A stretch of 64,000 nucleotides of DNA from Sphingomonas brevis (GTDB lineage: Bacteria; Pseudomonadota; Alphaproteobacteria; Sphingomonadales; Sphingomonadaceae), in the NCBI RefSeq assembly GCF_023516505.1, contig NZ_JAMGBB010000001.1, positions 2,341,001-2,405,000 on the forward strand, in the 5' to 3' direction. The position numbers and the translations under genes were made by a program. Within the stretch, counting starts at the first letter, position 1; each line of letters begins with the position of its first letter. Below, piece after piece: positions 27,601 through 33,729 of the stretch. The notes below the pieces were generated by a model. That model did not search any database. It saw nothing but the letters and a program-made list of their open reading frames with translations, and had not been told where the DNA came from.

Positions 27601-27735
27601 AGTCACGCGGGCACCAACGTGCCGGCTTGGGACATGGCGATGCAGGGGGCTTTCGGCCCGGGCAGCGACATGATGATGAAGATGGGTGCGGAAATGCTCC
27701 ATCACGACGCGGTTCAGCCGGCTCACAACGGCTAA
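18643..27735 (+). CDS. giant LapA-like adhesin with VCBS and DUF5801 repeats
   Basis: A 3030-aa acidic, Asp/Gly/Thr-rich surface protein. Order: VCBS-like domain (about residues 15-130), a segment resembling the retention module of LapA adhesins (about 131-213, DVHVVGRNLVVDMPDGTQLI), a PAAG site (214-217), a Pro-rich linker, then many calcium-binding beta-sandwich repeats of the DUF5801/T1SS-143 type ending DADGD...IEDDGP. Four near-identical tandem copies span residues about 947-1699 and a diverged fifth lies at about 2168-2350, with another VCBS domain between. The last ~285 residues are Gly/Asn then Ala/His/Met-rich (SDMMMKMGAEMLHHD); I see no RTX nonapeptide block. GGGGTAGGTG precedes the ATG. 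Downstream genes supply TolC, ABC transporter, HlyD and a LapG-type protease. Likely job: cell-surface attachment and biofilm formation. Confidence 0.9.
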   Translation: MRYEDASHTGAFQGQGPVANDDTDQLAAGSKSSATGNLISGEGTQTGSTGADVATGGHITAIAGKGGEDSSFAGGKLSVLGEYGKLSVDAEGNYVYQANKGVENVRDRFTYTLADNNGASDTASLVVEIGKTPLAIKADAQQIVVGPDGVVTLPAGVELSDVHVVGRNLVVDMPDGTQLIILDGAIFVPQLVLGGVEVPSTNVAALLIGQEVAPAAGENVPSSGGNFAVPPPPLDPGVPLGDLIPPTEYNYIPPEPQEVFDIDDEEPEAGAAFAVLDDDAQEGGIAGGVGDDAGSNFFSGSLPGSGGDGNLTWDLQASGSLPDASFSYVEQPNGDIWILQNAVHVITVSVNPATGAYEVEQLQALDHPAGGDENNLIFTLNYSVTDEDGDTAGGTLTINVDDDTPTVDVAVASDANVVLLTQDAETDGDPTDTDTDSTSADFGGIFSHSSAFGADGPGTANFSYALSTTGGASNLSSHGAAINLYNVGGVIVGSTAATAGAVNASNTIFDISVDSGTGVVTLNQYAQIDHPIAADPTPPGPGYEDQLATLADGAVTLTQTGTVTDGDGDTVTDTASVGIGANIKFADDGPSIRPSLHEVGAAVLDETLPSDSPAIPLVGGVTAGNDPDLAGGLAIGKGSTSDSVVDANAAFGADGPANGGGISYDLVVLSSVSGLTTTEGTAINLVELSNGVVVGIVDGTQTAAFAIQIDSTTGIVTVEQYLSLFHPDATDADDIDFLAEGSLGVTVTATDFDQDHVTSEPVDITSLIQFHDDGPSVSLSGEGEPTLIVDETNLGGDAGPTSFAGLFNFDFGADGPASSDSIQFNLGFNPGSTGLVDSQSGLPVVLSLESGEVVGRAGVGGEIVFTISVNAAGGVSLDQARAVIHADPNDPNDDITFSDDNLITLSATITDGDGDQASIGTPIAIAQDFHFLDDAPDAQVDLQATLDTLVVDETRPVGQETDGDSNPAGLVSATANFADNFVAPIDYGNDGPGNTAYSLSLSGANVHSGIYALDASDTTTLDGDGIGQGDEILLNVNGPGTLITGAVNGTTYFTIAINPATGLVTFTQVNNVWHGNTGNDDDTSTLNATAGSVKVNQTVTDADGDHDTASVDVSQGVFQIEDDGPNAAVNPQAALDTLVLDETRPVGQETDGDSNPAGLATTTANFADNFMAPVSYGTDGAGSTVYSLVLNGSNVASGLYALDPSDTSAVGDGIGQGDQILLNINGAGTLITGAVNGTTYFTISINQSTGVVTFTQVNNIWHSNTGNDDDTSTLNASAGSVLVQQTVTDADGDHDSATVDVSAGVFQIEDDGPNAQVNTGAPADTLVLDETRPVGQETDGDSNPAGLGTVTASFADNFVGAGVYGTDGPGNTAYSLVLNGSNVASGLYALDPTDTSAVGDGIGQGDQILLNINGAGTLITGAVNGTTYFTIAIDPATGVVTFTQVNNVWHSNTGNDDDTSTLNAGTGSVLVQQTITDADGDHDSASIDVSAGVFQIEDDGPDASVNNAVPVDTLVLDESRPIGQDPVGDNAPAGLATITANFADNFNGPAHYGTDGAGNTAYSLSLSGPNVNSGLYALDPTDTSAVGDGIGQGSQILLNINGAGTLITGAVNGTTYFTIAIDPATGVVTFTQVNNIWHPNTASGDDTATLTALANSVLVNQTVTDADGDHDTASIDVSTGVFQVEDSGPTAQNDTDSILGGNGPATGNVITGIEVAVAEDANNQDGVADSVGTDSPGRISHIDHASSPDVDVPAGGSVQILGDHGTLTIYSNGDYSYLRTDNVGGVSDTFTYTLMDADGDTVTATLTIGIQDNFPNLADPDLIRLDDDVIPAKGGNLDGPGDDDPDTVPGNVVNGQLNGTGGDGDLDYSFTGVNTLPTGFTIGAASDADTLLIVQQQNGSPVTVMTIQLDLETGAFSVTQNNPILHDPTNPGAGAGQSGNFEDNLTFSIGVQVNDADNDVEPATITINVDDDTPTINVTQTGESSVLLTTDDAQTIGANSDTAVTVSGNFAGVFGLTQSAGADGTNTPATLGFALGVSAPGVDSLLNSHGADIHLFLIAGKVVGSTAASAGLVDAGNTIFDVSVDSGGIVTLTQYQQIDHAVENPSGPPFNDQLATQMVDSLITLTASATLTDKDGDTVTDSEVANIAANLRFTDDGPDAALSATAVGSVTLDETRAEGTDTTGGTLPNGDASATIDFSVNFVNGASVNYGADGAGSTVYKLALTGSNVNSGLYALDGTDTETVIDGYGQGSQIVLNINGAGTLITGAVNGTTYFTIAIDTATGVVTFTQVNNIWHPVAGTTGAALDDLATLNTATADLMKVIQTVTDFDGDTDTAEINIGRGVFNIQDDGPRTFDPEAIGTGELFNEAGSSATADLDVDANINNNVGTDTPGLVQFANIVNGDDSGFTSGGDEIDYWLSNNGQTLQGRTNSTNGTDGELVFTVQLNQGAGTYTVTMEGTIDNGAGVSFDNLTSSKAGNLDVRAVGDLDPNNPVDLILTASASGNNATINTSSSTVGAANQSMDQGETVRIDFVENAVANAAKANGFSYDGHIGTKEYIQLIPQVQGSQTETVAFRVYALNTSNADTAVIDDTPVGANPAFSDASTVAITTVTIDGYNDGPDDGTPNEPAVTVALGPVNTWTTVAYGVYARLESDGSVTFTGVQEGDRYGISTGTDFNALAVTSLATGIGPAGHLSTTNSFDLGVFAIGQVDTGDPINLAFDLKLTDADGDSVVVTDALQIQIDPAADAPGFAATSFSTMDAKTISGDSFSNLSFTSNDNGKLGGLGGNGNGFGNGNNLGVTSAMVAASGFAAMSTTALHSFDQPTLANMAHEQFQLSSTRFSGREDFSGSQISAKSFGHETMQLVNDVAPATSGHSFTASQSGGHALDVASAIHTAPTFNMNVVADHGPAMHGAGAMPIAPTVAMVSAQALQAANLAGHGEHDSSTAGKIVAEVLAQGNAPAVVDAVLNAIHGGNGGDAALVTLASHAGTNVPAWDMAMQGAFGPGSDMMMKMGAEMLHHDAVQPAHNG
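19282..19293 (+). other. putative LapG cleavage site (PAAG) in the adhesin
   Basis: Codons for Pro214-Ala215-Ala216-Gly217 of the adhesin. LapG of Pseudomonas cuts LapA inside a T/P-A-A-G motif after the retention module. Here the site follows the retention-like segment directly and is followed by a flexible Pro-rich linker, as expected. A second AAG (LAAG, residues 26-29) exists but precedes that segment. Confidence 0.55.
21481..23739 (+). repeat. four tandem ~564-bp coding repeats in the adhesin
   Basis: Unit starts at DTLV-DE(T/S)RP occur at 21481, 22048, 22612 and 23176, so the period is 567, 564 and 564 bp (188-189 aa). The copies share long identical runs such as GTLITGAVNGTTYFTI and VTFTQVNN in all four. 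Similarity at DNA level is high enough that copy number may vary by recombination. The diverged copy near 25144-25696 is separate. Confidence 0.9.
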
Positions 27736-27747
27736 CCAAGGTAGCGG

Positions 27748-27775
27748 CCCTCCCTGGTGGACGGGGAGGGTCTTT
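27748..27775 (+). terminator. hairpin between adhesin and tolC genes
   Basis: CCCTCCC, a 9-nt loop, GGGAGGG, then TCTTT. It lies 13 bp after the adhesin stop. As a partial terminator it would lower expression of the secretion genes relative to the adhesin. Confidence 0.6.
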
Positions 27776-27799
27776 GCCTCTGACCAGAAGGGGGAAGAC

Positions 27800-29263
27800 A
27801 TGACAAGGAAGCACTGGACGACGATCGTTCCCGGGGCGGTGCTGCTCTGCACATCGCCTGCATATGCGGTCGATCTGAGAGAGGCCGTCCAGGCCGCTCT
27901 CAATACCAACCCGGAAATCCGGCAGGCGGTGAGCAACAAGCTGGCCACCAAGGAAGAGCGGAAACAGGCCGAAGGCCTGTGGTATCCGACCGTCTCCGTC
28001 GAGGGATCGGCCGGACTTCGCGAACTGCGTAACCCAACCCGTCGCGACCTCAACATCGCCAACGATCGGCTTGAGCCGATCGAAGGCTTCGTGATCGCCG
28101 ACCAGCTGCTGTGGAATAGCGGCGGCCGTGTCGCCGAGATCAAGCGGCAGGCTTCGCGCACCGACGCGGCAGCGGCCCGGATCGAAGAGCGTAGCGAATT
28201 CGTCGCGCTCAACGTCAGCCGTGCCTATATCGACTATCTGCTGCAACAGCGGCTGGTAGCCATTGCCCGCGACAATGCGACCTTCCACGAACGGCTTGCC
28301 GGCGACTTGCGCGAAGGCGTTGCCCGGGGATCGATCTCGGTCGCCGACCAGCAACAGGCCGAAGAGCGGCTGCAAGCTGCGCGGACCCGCATAACCGAGG
28401 CCAATGAGGACCTCGATACGGCGGCGATCCAGTTCCAGACGCTGACCGGCGTTCCGATCGATGCGGTCAACATGCCGCCCGATCTGTCGGCCAATATGCC
28501 GGCCAGTCTGCCGGAGGCCGAAGAGGCCGCTCGGCAGAACAACCCGCGCGTCCAGGAAGCGATCGCCGATCTCAATACCTCCAAGGAAGAGATCAAGACC
28601 GCTCAGGCACTGTTGGGACCGCGCTTCAACGCCGAAGCCAGTGCCCGCTACGGCGACGACATCGACGGCTTCCAGGGCCGGACCAGCGACCTCACGGCTC
28701 GCGTGGTTATGCGCTGGAAGATCTTCGACGGTTTCGCCAACACAGCCAATGTCCGTGAGCAGAAGGAACGCGCCGACGAGACGCATAACCGGCTGTTCCA
28801 GCGGACCCGCCAGGCGGAAGAAGATGTGCGTTCTGCGTGGAGCCGCCTGACCAACCAATCGCGGCTGGTCGGCGAGCTTGAAACGCAAAGCCGCGTGACG
28901 GACGACCTGCTGCTGTCCTATCGGGAGCAGTTCAATGTCGGCCGGCGCTCGCTGCTTGACGTGCTGGATGCGCAGAACACGCGCTTCAATGTCCAGGCTT
29001 CGCTGGAAACGGCCCGGATGTCCAAGCTCTATGCGCAGTATCGCGTGTTGGCGGCTTCCAACCGGCTGATCGACGCGCTCGGCGTGCAAATGCCGGCCGA
29101 GGCGGTGATGAACCAGCGCGACAAGTTCCACGTCAATCCAATCCCGCCGGAAGACCGGCAGGAAAATAGCATCCCGTATCCGGTCATGGGACCGCCCGCA
29201 TCCGCGGCGGCGCCTGCGCCGGTCGAACCGGCTCCCGAGCCGGCTCCAACGGGCGGCCAGTAA
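27800..29263 (+). CDS. TolC-family outer-membrane channel (LapE-like)
   Basis: A 487-aa TolC homologue, the outer-membrane pore of the type I secretion system for the adhesin. Signal peptide residues 1-23 (cut after AYA), then two repeats of long helices with strands between, including LREAVQAALNTNPEIRQAV at the start of the barrel/helix unit. The C-terminus is a Pro/Ala-rich tail. The ATG at 27800 has GGGGGAAG upstream; the longer frame from 27686 overlaps the adhesin gene and its hairpin, so it is rejected. Followed 18 bp later by the ABC transporter gene. Confidence 0.93.
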   Translation: MTRKHWTTIVPGAVLLCTSPAYAVDLREAVQAALNTNPEIRQAVSNKLATKEERKQAEGLWYPTVSVEGSAGLRELRNPTRRDLNIANDRLEPIEGFVIADQLLWNSGGRVAEIKRQASRTDAAAARIEERSEFVALNVSRAYIDYLLQQRLVAIARDNATFHERLAGDLREGVARGSISVADQQQAEERLQAARTRITEANEDLDTAAIQFQTLTGVPIDAVNMPPDLSANMPASLPEAEEAARQNNPRVQEAIADLNTSKEEIKTAQALLGPRFNAEASARYGDDIDGFQGRTSDLTARVVMRWKIFDGFANTANVREQKERADETHNRLFQRTRQAEEDVRSAWSRLTNQSRLVGELETQSRVTDDLLLSYREQFNVGRRSLLDVLDAQNTRFNVQASLETARMSKLYAQYRVLAASNRLIDALGVQMPAEAVMNQRDKFHVNPIPPEDRQENSIPYPVMGPPASAAAPAPVEPAPEPAPTGGQ

Positions 29264-29281
29264 CAGGTATGAAGGGGACGG

Positions 29282-31447
29282 GTGTTGAGTATCATGCATT
29301 GGCTGGATTCCACGCCGTCGCGTGAGATTGACCCTGTCCTCGACTGCCTGACTTTCCTCGCGCGCCGCGCAGACAGGCCGTCTTCCCCGGTCTTGCTGCG
29401 CGCGGGGTTGGCGCTTTCGGCCACGGGCACATTGCCGTTCCACCAGATCGAGCCTGCGCTCGATCAAGTGGGAATGCGTGGTGAGCCCGTGGCTCGCCGC
29501 CGCCTTGCCGGATGGCGGCTGCAACAGCTTCCGGCAATCGTCGAACTCAACGACGATCGGGCCATCGTCCTCATCGAAATGAAAGCGGGCGAAGCCCTGG
29601 TCTACGCGCCAGGCACCGCCGAGCCGATGTGGGTTCCCACCAGCGACCTCGAAGAGGCCTTCACCGGCCAGGCGGTGGCGGTAGAGCTTGATCCTACCGC
29701 GGAACGCGCCGGGGAGCGTCCATGGGACAAAGCCCGCCGGACCCATTGGTTCTGGTCCGAGGTGTGGAAAGTCCGCAAGGAATTCTGGCCGGTCCTGCTT
29801 GCCGCGTTGATCGTCAACCTGCTGGCGCTGGCCGTGCCGCTGTTCACGATGAACGTCTACGATCGCGTGATCCCGAACAAGGCCATTTCGACGCTTTGGG
29901 TGCTGGCGTTTGGCGTGATGCTGGCGCTCGGTTTCGACTATACGCTTCGGGTCGCCCGCGGCCAGCTGGTCGATGAGATCGGCCGGCGCCTCGACGCCAA
30001 ATATTCGCAGAAGCTGTTCGAAAAAGTGATGAACCTGCCGATGGCCGAGCGTCAGGGCTCGACCGGAGCGTTCGCCAAGCGGGTCAGCGAATATGAAGGA
30101 GTCCGCGACTTTTTCGCATCGACTTCTGTCGTCCTGCTGGTCGACATCTCCTTCCTGCTGATCTTCCTGGTGCTAATCACCGTCCTCGCCGGGCCGCTGG
30201 TGCTGGTGCCGATCTTCGGCATCGTCGCCATGCTGATCGCCGGCGTCACTCTCCAGAAGCGGATGGCCGGCGCCGCGCAGGACGCCCAGGCCGACAGTTC
30301 GCTGCAGCATAGCGTGCTGGTCGAATCCATCGCCGGCATCGAAACGCTCAAGGCCTCGCGCGCGGAAGGGCAAATGCTCGGCCGCTGGCGCCGCTACGCC
30401 TCCATGTCGGCCGCCACGCAGGAGAAGATGCGCAGGCTGACGGCAATCGCGGTCAACCTGGCCTCGGTCAGCCAGCAGGCGATCAGCGTCGGGCTGGTGA
30501 TCGGCGGCTTCTATTTGTTCAACGAGGGCAAGATCACGATGGGCGCGATCATCGCCATCGTCATGCTGGCAGGCCGTGCAATGTCGCCGATCGGCCAGTT
30601 CGCCTTCCTCATCACCCGCGCCCGTCAGTCGATGACGACCCTGGATTCCCTGCAGCGGATGATGGAAGCGACCGACGAACGGCAAGTCGCCGCGCGCAGC
30701 ATCGTGCCGGAAATCCGCGTCGGGCATATCGAGCTGAAAGACGCCAGCTTCCGTTATCCGGGCGCCAGCGTCGATAGCCTGTCCAGCCTCAACCTCAAGG
30801 TCGAGCCGGGCGAACGGATCGCGATCATCGGCCGGGTTGCCTCGGGCAAATCGACGCTTGGCCGGCTGATGTGCGGCCTCTATGCCCCAACCGATGGCGA
30901 GATGCTGGTCGATGGCCTCGACAGCCGCCAATATCATCCGCATCAATTGCGCGACAGTTTCCGGTTCGTCGGCCAGGACGCCGAGCTGTTTTCCGGTTCG
31001 GTTCGCGACAATTTGATGCTTGGTGCGGCGGGCGCCGAAGACCAGCAGCTGATCGACGCGGTGGTCCGTTCGGGTGCCGACATCTTCCTGTCGCGCGATG
31101 CCGCCGGGTTCGACCGGCCGGTCGGAGAGCGCGGTTCACTGCTCTCCGGCGGTCAGCGATCGCTGCTGGTGCTGGCCCGGGCGCTGGTGTCGCCGTCGAA
31201 GCTGCTGTTCCTCGACGAGCCGACCGGCGCGATGGACACCCAGACCGAACTTTATTTCATCGAGAAGCTGAAGGGCGCATTGGCCAAGGACCAGGCACTG
31301 GTCGTATCGACCCATCGTCACAACATGCTTTCGATCTGCGACCGGCTGATCGTGATCGATGCCGGCAAGATCCTTGCCGACGGTCCGCGCGACCAGGTCC
31401 TCGGCAAGCTTTCGGCGGCCGCCCAGCAGCCGGAGGCGGGGCAATGA
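29282..31447 (+). CDS. type I secretion ABC transporter (LapB-like)
   Basis: A 721-aa inner-membrane permease/ATPase. Residues 1 to about 140 form a degenerate C39-like domain without catalytic Cys, which in such exporters docks the substrate. Six membrane helices follow (about 160-450), then the ATPase: Walker A GRVASGKST (about 517-525), signature LLSGGQR (about 620) and Walker B LLFLDEP (about 641). The start is GTG (29282), with AAGGGGA nearby; TTG 29285 and ATG 29294 are alternatives. The stop overlaps the start of the SleB gene (ATGA), so the two are translationally coupled. Confidence 0.92.
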   Translation: MLSIMHWLDSTPSREIDPVLDCLTFLARRADRPSSPVLLRAGLALSATGTLPFHQIEPALDQVGMRGEPVARRRLAGWRLQQLPAIVELNDDRAIVLIEMKAGEALVYAPGTAEPMWVPTSDLEEAFTGQAVAVELDPTAERAGERPWDKARRTHWFWSEVWKVRKEFWPVLLAALIVNLLALAVPLFTMNVYDRVIPNKAISTLWVLAFGVMLALGFDYTLRVARGQLVDEIGRRLDAKYSQKLFEKVMNLPMAERQGSTGAFAKRVSEYEGVRDFFASTSVVLLVDISFLLIFLVLITVLAGPLVLVPIFGIVAMLIAGVTLQKRMAGAAQDAQADSSLQHSVLVESIAGIETLKASRAEGQMLGRWRRYASMSAATQEKMRRLTAIAVNLASVSQQAISVGLVIGGFYLFNEGKITMGAIIAIVMLAGRAMSPIGQFAFLITRARQSMTTLDSLQRMMEATDERQVAARSIVPEIRVGHIELKDASFRYPGASVDSLSSLNLKVEPGERIAIIGRVASGKSTLGRLMCGLYAPTDGEMLVDGLDSRQYHPHQLRDSFRFVGQDAELFSGSVRDNLMLGAAGAEDQQLIDAVVRSGADIFLSRDAAGFDRPVGERGSLLSGGQRSLLVLARALVSPSKLLFLDEPTGAMDTQTELYFIEKLKGALAKDQALVVSTHRHNMLSICDRLIVIDAGKILADGPRDQVLGKLSAAAQQPEAGQ

Positions 31448-32445
31448 CCCTTTCCCGCAACTTCGGGCTAGGCCGGCGCAATTTCGGCTTTGCCGTGGCG
31501 GCTTTGCTCGGCGCGGTGGTCGGCGGCACCACCTTGCCGATCCAACCCGATGCGGCGTCGGCGACGGTCACCATCGCACCGGCCGTTGCCGCGTCGCTCA
31601 TGGCCGCCACGTCGGGACAGCATCTGGTCGAGAACCGGGCGATCGGCGATCAGGCAAAGCTGATCAACGCGGCAATGCCGTTCAGCGGAGCGCCGGTGCT
31701 TGCATCGCGCCCGTTCGACCTCTCCAATTCCGATCCGCTCGATCGGCGCCGGGCGCTGCTCTGCATGACCCAGGCCGTTTATTACGAAGCCGGATTCGAA
31801 TCGCTTGAAGGCCGCCAGGCGGTTGCCCAGGTAGTGATCAATCGCCTCCGCCATCCGGCTTTCCCGAAGTCGGTGTGCGGTGTCGTCTATCAAGGCGCCC
31901 GCGATCCGGTCTGCCAGTTCAGTTTCGTCTGCGATGGATCGCTCTATCGCCGGCCGGCACTACACGCGTGGAAGGAAGCCGAGCAGGTTGCCGCCGCCGC
32001 ATTGGACGGGTTCGTCGACCGCTCGGTCGGAGCCGCCACCCACTATCACGCTGACTATGTCGCGCCCTATTGGGCTCCGCGACTGGCCAAGATCGTCCAG
32101 ATCGGCGCGCACATTTTCTACCGCTGGCCGGGCGCCTGGGGTTCCACCGCAGCCTTCACCGGCCGCTATATCGGTGAGCCGGCCGATCCGCTGTCGCTTC
32201 GTCCGCCGCTGCGGCAGGCGGTACTGACCGATGGCAGCGTCGTTCCGGTGGAGGATCCGGCACTTGCCGGGCCGCCCATTCCGCGTGCCGAAAACGATGT
32301 CGGCGGATTGCTCGACACGACCAAGGGGTGGACCCTCAATATCCCGATGCCGTCGGAAAGCGGATCGGCGACCAAATCGGTTGCCGATCATCAGCAGACC
32401 AAGGCTCCGGAACCGGCGGCTCCGGTTGTTCTGGCGGCGCGCTAG
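31444..32445 (+). CDS. SleB-type cell-wall hydrolase inside the secretion operon
   Basis: A 333-aa protein with an N-terminal membrane anchor or signal (residues about 14-30, FGFAVAALLGAVVGG) and a Hydrolase_2 (SleB) domain: MTQAVYYEAGFESLEGRQAV carries the catalytic Glu, and VVINRLRHPAFPKSVCGVVY follows. Members cut peptidoglycan glycan strands. The ATG overlaps the ABC transporter stop by four bases, and the HlyD gene starts 21 bp later, so it is an integral operon member. Likely role: opening the cell wall for assembly of the adhesin secretion channel (inference). The Pro-rich C-terminus shows no domain. Confidence 0.85.
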   Translation: MTLSRNFGLGRRNFGFAVAALLGAVVGGTTLPIQPDAASATVTIAPAVAASLMAATSGQHLVENRAIGDQAKLINAAMPFSGAPVLASRPFDLSNSDPLDRRRALLCMTQAVYYEAGFESLEGRQAVAQVVINRLRHPAFPKSVCGVVYQGARDPVCQFSFVCDGSLYRRPALHAWKEAEQVAAAALDGFVDRSVGAATHYHADYVAPYWAPRLAKIVQIGAHIFYRWPGAWGSTAAFTGRYIGEPADPLSLRPPLRQAVLTDGSVVPVEDPALAGPPIPRAENDVGGLLDTTKGWTLNIPMPSESGSATKSVADHQQTKAPEPAAPVVLAAR

Positions 32446-32466
32446 TAAACGAATAGGTTCGGACCA

Positions 32467-33729
32467 ATGGCAACGCTTCCTTTCCAGACTCCCGCTAGCA
32501 AGCGGCGGCGCGAGCCCCTGACCGGGGCCCGGCTGATCATCGTCGCGGTGTCGGTCGGATTTGGCCTGTTCCTGCTGTGGGCAAGCCTGGCCCAGGTGGA
32601 TGAAGTCACCAAGGGCCAGGGCAAGGTCATCCCGTCGAGCAAGATCCAGCTGATCCAGTCGTCGACCCCGGCGACCGTCGCGGAATTGCTGGTCCGGTCG
32701 GGCCAGCGCGTCACGAAGGGCCAGTTGCTGGCCAGGCTCGACAATCCTGAAAATCGCTCGATCGAGGCCGAAACCGAAGCATTGCAGGCCAGGTCCGCCC
32801 GTCTGGAGGCGGAAGGGAACGGGTCCTCGACGTCAGTCGGCGGCGAAGAGGCCACGTTGAGCGCGGTTCGACGCCAGGCACTTTCCAGCCGGGTCGCCGC
32901 GCTGCGCTCTTCGGCCGAGCAGCGCCGCCGCGAGGGAGCGGAGGCCGCCGCGACAATCAGCTCCCTGTCGCGCAGCCTGGTCCTGGCGCAGGAAAATGTG
33001 GATCGGCTGGCGCCGCTGGCGGCGAAGAACATCGTTCCGCAGACCGAGCTATCCACCGCGCAGCGGGAAGTGGTCGACCTGCAAGGCCGGATCGCCGCCG
33101 CCCGTGAACAGCAGGGCCGGGCGATGGCCGCGGTGAGCGAAGCGAACAGCCAGGCCAGCGAAGCCTCCTTCACCTTCCGCCAGGAAGCGCTCAACGAGGC
33201 CAGCCAGGTCAATCAAAAGATCGCAGTCAACGAGCAGTCCTTGCGCGGCGTCGGCGGCCAGTCGGGCCGGCTGGAACTGCGCTCGCCGGTCGACGGCGTC
33301 GTCAACGACGTGCAGGTCACCACTATTGGCGGGTTCGTCCAGGCCGGCGAGAAGGTGATGGAAGTGGTGCCGATGGGCGACAAGCTGCTCGTCGAGACCC
33401 GGGTCAAGCCAAGCGACATCGCCTTCATCAAGGTTGGCGACAAGGCGCTGGTCAAGGTTACCGCCTATGACTTCTCCTCCTATGGCGGGCTTGACGGCAA
33501 AGTCGTCCGCGTATCGGCCGACAGCATCTATGACGAAGCCGAGCGGCAGGCCTATTTTATCGTCATCGTCGAGACCAATCGCAGTTTCCTGACCGCGGCC
33601 GGCCGCAAGCTGCCGATCACGCCCGGCATGATGACCGACACGCAGATCATTACCGGCCGCAAGAGCGTGCTCAGCTATTTGCTGAAACCGGTTTTGAAGG
33701 CACGCAGCGACGCGCTGCGCGAGCGCTAG
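32467..33729 (+). CDS. HlyD-family membrane fusion protein (LapC-like)
   Basis: A 420-aa periplasmic adaptor linking the ABC transporter to TolC. One N-terminal membrane helix (about residues 22-42), a lipoyl-like half-motif (GQRVTKGQLLARLDNPENRS), a long coiled-coil hairpin (about residues 90-255), the second lipoyl half (RSPVDGVVNDVQVTTIGGFV) and a beta-barrel domain, ending with ITGRKSVLSYLLKP, which is typical for this family. It completes the adhesin's type I system. Its stop overlaps the stop of the convergent LapG gene by a few bases. Confidence 0.93.
   Translation: MATLPFQTPASKRRREPLTGARLIIVAVSVGFGLFLLWASLAQVDEVTKGQGKVIPSSKIQLIQSSTPATVAELLVRSGQRVTKGQLLARLDNPENRSIEAETEALQARSARLEAEGNGSSTSVGGEEATLSAVRRQALSSRVAALRSSAEQRRREGAEAAATISSLSRSLVLAQENVDRLAPLAAKNIVPQTELSTAQREVVDLQGRIAAAREQQGRAMAAVSEANSQASEASFTFRQEALNEASQVNQKIAVNEQSLRGVGGQSGRLELRSPVDGVVNDVQVTTIGGFVQAGEKVMEVVPMGDKLLVETRVKPSDIAFIKVGDKALVKVTAYDFSSYGGLDGKVVRVSADSIYDEAERQAYFIVIVETNRSFLTAAGRKLPITPGMMTDTQIITGRKSVLSYLLKPVLKARSDALRER

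Noticed and set aside
24106-28212. Minus-strand frame of 1368 codons
   Set aside because: It lies antisense to the adhesin and tolC genes. GC-rich codon bias of those genes leaves the opposite frame open; the translation is Arg/Ala/Val-rich with no domain and no plausible start.
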